A stretch of DNA of 64,000 nt from Streptomyces sp. NRRL F-5123. GTDB taxonomy: Bacteria; Actinomycetota; Actinomycetes; Streptomycetales; Streptomycetaceae. The stretch's first letter is position 1. Every line of letters starts with the position of its first letter. Under the pieces are notes generated by a model that saw only the letters and a program-made list of their open reading frames with translations, did not search any database and was not told the origin of the DNA. The position numbers and the translations under genes are program-made. Below, one piece after another: positions 62,900-64,000 of the stretch. Location of the stretch: assembly GCF_000721495.1 (NCBI RefSeq), contig NZ_JOHY01000001.1, positions 332,575 through 396,574 of the forward strand, read 5' to 3'.

Positions 62900-63943
62900 T
62901 TGTCCGAGCCGCCCGCCGCCGCCCGCCCCACGCTGGAAGCCGTCGCGGCCGTGGCCGGGGTGTCGCGGGCCACGGTCTCCCGGGTGGTCAACGGGGGAGC
63001 GGGGGTGCGCAGCCCGCTCGCGGAGCGCGTCCGCGCAGCGGTCGACGAACTGGGGTACGTGCCCAACCGGGCCGCCCGCACCCTGGTGACCCGGCGCAAC
63101 GGGGCCATCGCGGTGGTGGTCGCCGAGCCGGAGTCGCGGTTCTTCACCGATCCGTTCTTCGCCCAGCAGGTGCGCGGCATCAGCCGTGAGCTGTCCGCCC
63201 ACGACAACCAGCTGTTGCTGCTGCTGACCGGCGGCGCCGCCGACCGCGAGCGGGTCGGCCGGTATCTGACCGGCGGGCACGTGGACGGCGCGCTGATCTT
63301 CTCGCTGCACGCCGACGACTCGCTGCCCGCCCTCGCCCGCAAGGCGGGCGTGCCCACCGTGATCGGCGGGCGCCCCACCTGGCCCGATCCCGGCGCGCGG
63401 AGCCGCACCCTCTACGTCGACTGCGACAACCGCGGCGGCGCGCGGGACGCCGTGCGGCGGCTGCTGGGGATCGGCCGGCGGCGCATCGGGCACATAGCCG
63501 GGCCGCTCGACCAGCCCGCCTCCGTCGACCGCCTCGACGGCTTCCGCGACGTGGCTCCCGACAGCGGGCCCGCGCTGGTCGCCGAGGGCGACTTCACGCC
63601 CGAGGGCGGTGCGCGCGCGATGGAGCAGCTGCTGGAGCGCTCTCCCGACCTTGACGGCGTCTTCGCCGCCTCCGACGTCATGGCTTCGGGCGCGCTGCGG
63701 GTGCTGCGGGCCCGCGGGCTGCGGGTGCCGGAGGACGTCGCGGTGGTCGGCTTCGACGACATGGTCTCGGTCGCCGAGTGGACCGACCCGCCGCTGACCA
63801 CCGTCCGGCAGGACATCGAGGAGATGGGCCGCCTCATGGCCCAGCTGCTGCTGCGGACCCTGGAGCTCCAGGACAGCCCGGACGGCACCGCCGCCGCGCC
63901 GATCATCACCCCGACCCGCCTGGTCCTCCGCGCCTCGGCCTGA
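62900..63943 (+). CDS. LacI-family regulator, CebR-like
   Basis: This 347-residue regulator has an N-terminal helix-turn-helix (TLEAVAAVAGVSRATVSRVV, about 11-30) and hinge (NRAARTLVTRR). Its effector domain (AVVVAEPESRFFTDPFFAQQVRGI, HVDGALIFSLHADD, GFDDMVSVAEWTDPPLTTVRQ) strongly resembles CebR/BglR-type repressors. I chose TTG 62900 because AAGGAG lies eight bases before it and no ATG or GTG fits. The palindrome at 62716 is its probable own operator. The coding region ends 16 bases before the adapter sequence, so anything beyond is lost. Confidence 0.85.
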   Translation: MSEPPAAARPTLEAVAAVAGVSRATVSRVVNGGAGVRSPLAERVRAAVDELGYVPNRAARTLVTRRNGAIAVVVAEPESRFFTDPFFAQQVRGISRELSAHDNQLLLLLTGGAADRERVGRYLTGGHVDGALIFSLHADDSLPALARKAGVPTVIGGRPTWPDPGARSRTLYVDCDNRGGARDAVRRLLGIGRRRIGHIAGPLDQPASVDRLDGFRDVAPDSGPALVAEGDFTPEGGARAMEQLLERSPDLDGVFAASDVMASGALRVLRARGLRVPEDVAVVGFDDMVSVAEWTDPPLTTVRQDIEEMGRLMAQLLLRTLELQDSPDGTAAAPIITPTRLVLRASA

Positions 63944-63959
63944 GCGCGCTGTGCGGCTG

Positions 63960-64000
63960 CTGTCTCTTATACACATCTCCGAGCCCACGAGACAGGCAGA
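63960..64000 (+). other. Illumina Nextera adapter contamination at contig end
   Basis: CTGTCTCTTATACACATCT (63960-63978) is the Tn5 mosaic end. CCGAGCCCACGAGAC (63979-63993) is the Nextera read-2 primer complement. AGGCAGA (63994-64000) is the start of an i7 index (it matches N703, AGGCAGAA, as I recall it). On the minus strand it translates to VGSEMCIRDS, a well-known artefact. Confidence 0.98.

Noticed and set aside
63630..63641. GAGCGCTCTCCC resembling a LacI operator
   Set aside because: It lies inside the regulator coding sequence (Glu-Arg-Ser-Pro codons) and such matches arise by chance at this base composition.
62687..63988. A minus-strand frame beginning with VGSEMCIRDS and running through the LacI gene
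   Set aside because: It starts inside the sequencing adapter and is antisense to a clear LacI regulator.

Overview
This is a high-GC stretch with the gene style of a streptomycete: overlapping ATGA/GTGA starts, near-total G/C in third codon positions, long out-of-frame open frames, TTA codons confined to a few genes, and many secreted polysaccharide-degrading enzymes. I infer Streptomycetaceae; the genus cannot be read from the sequence. The last 41 bases are not genomic. They are a Nextera (Tn5 mosaic end) sequencing adapter, so the window ends at a contig edge at about 63,959. I found no rRNA, tRNA, CRISPR array, insertion sequence or phage gene.

Layout. 1-1,054: MNIO (DUF692) enzyme, small partner, and the last codons of an upstream gene ending Gly-Cys-Gly-Gly. 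1,376-6,457: DUF3626 protein, FAD monooxygenase, two membrane proteins. 6,474-10,357: UbiA prenyltransferase facing an srsABC-like alkylresorcinol (phenolic lipid) operon. 10,494-14,309: GH43 glycosidase, its probable LacI repressor, and an aquaglyceroporin whose 3' end overlaps the repressor gene. 14,591-20,601: monomeric isocitrate dehydrogenase, an orphan xylose-type binding protein, a secreted CBM56/beta-helix protein. 20,808-27,953: a complete acetate module (LytS/LytTR two-component system, DUF485-like protein and SSS symporter, SatP, acetyl-CoA synthetase). 28,083-32,792: CBM2/Cip1-like cellulose-binding protein and a CUT1 sugar transporter lacking an ATPase gene. 33,149-40,767: assorted housekeeping and accessory genes, including FabH, an APH-fold kinase, a phosphodiester glycosidase, a dienelactone hydrolase with LysR regulator, and a GH3 lipoprotein. 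41,098-43,830: GH9-CBM3-Fn3-CBM2 endoglucanase. 43,961-51,116: ECF42 sigma/DGPF pair, YoaK, MFS transporter, SigB/F-type sigma factor, CE7 esterase, GNAT enzyme with a 30-residue three-cysteine peptide. 51,576-54,013: glgA-glgC. 54,069-61,631: secreted GH92 alpha-mannosidase facing a CUT2 sugar ABC operon, then a LacI regulator. 61,687-63,943: aldo/keto reductase and a CebR-like LacI regulator.

The genes fit a plant- and fungal-polymer saprophyte. Cellulose, xylan/arabinan, beta-1,3-glucan and mannan enzymes each have a LacI-type operator in view. Two perfect 14-bp CebR boxes sit in the same place, one base past the -10 hexamer, at the Cip1-like and GH9 genes. A different 14-bp element is placed just downstream of both divergent GH92 and ABC promoters. 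Three secreted-protein genes carry TTA codons (the GH92 gene has two, both in the signal peptide), so bldA-dependent developmental control is likely. The least understood items are the MNIO operon at the left edge and the GNAT/three-cysteine-peptide pair at 50.5 kb.
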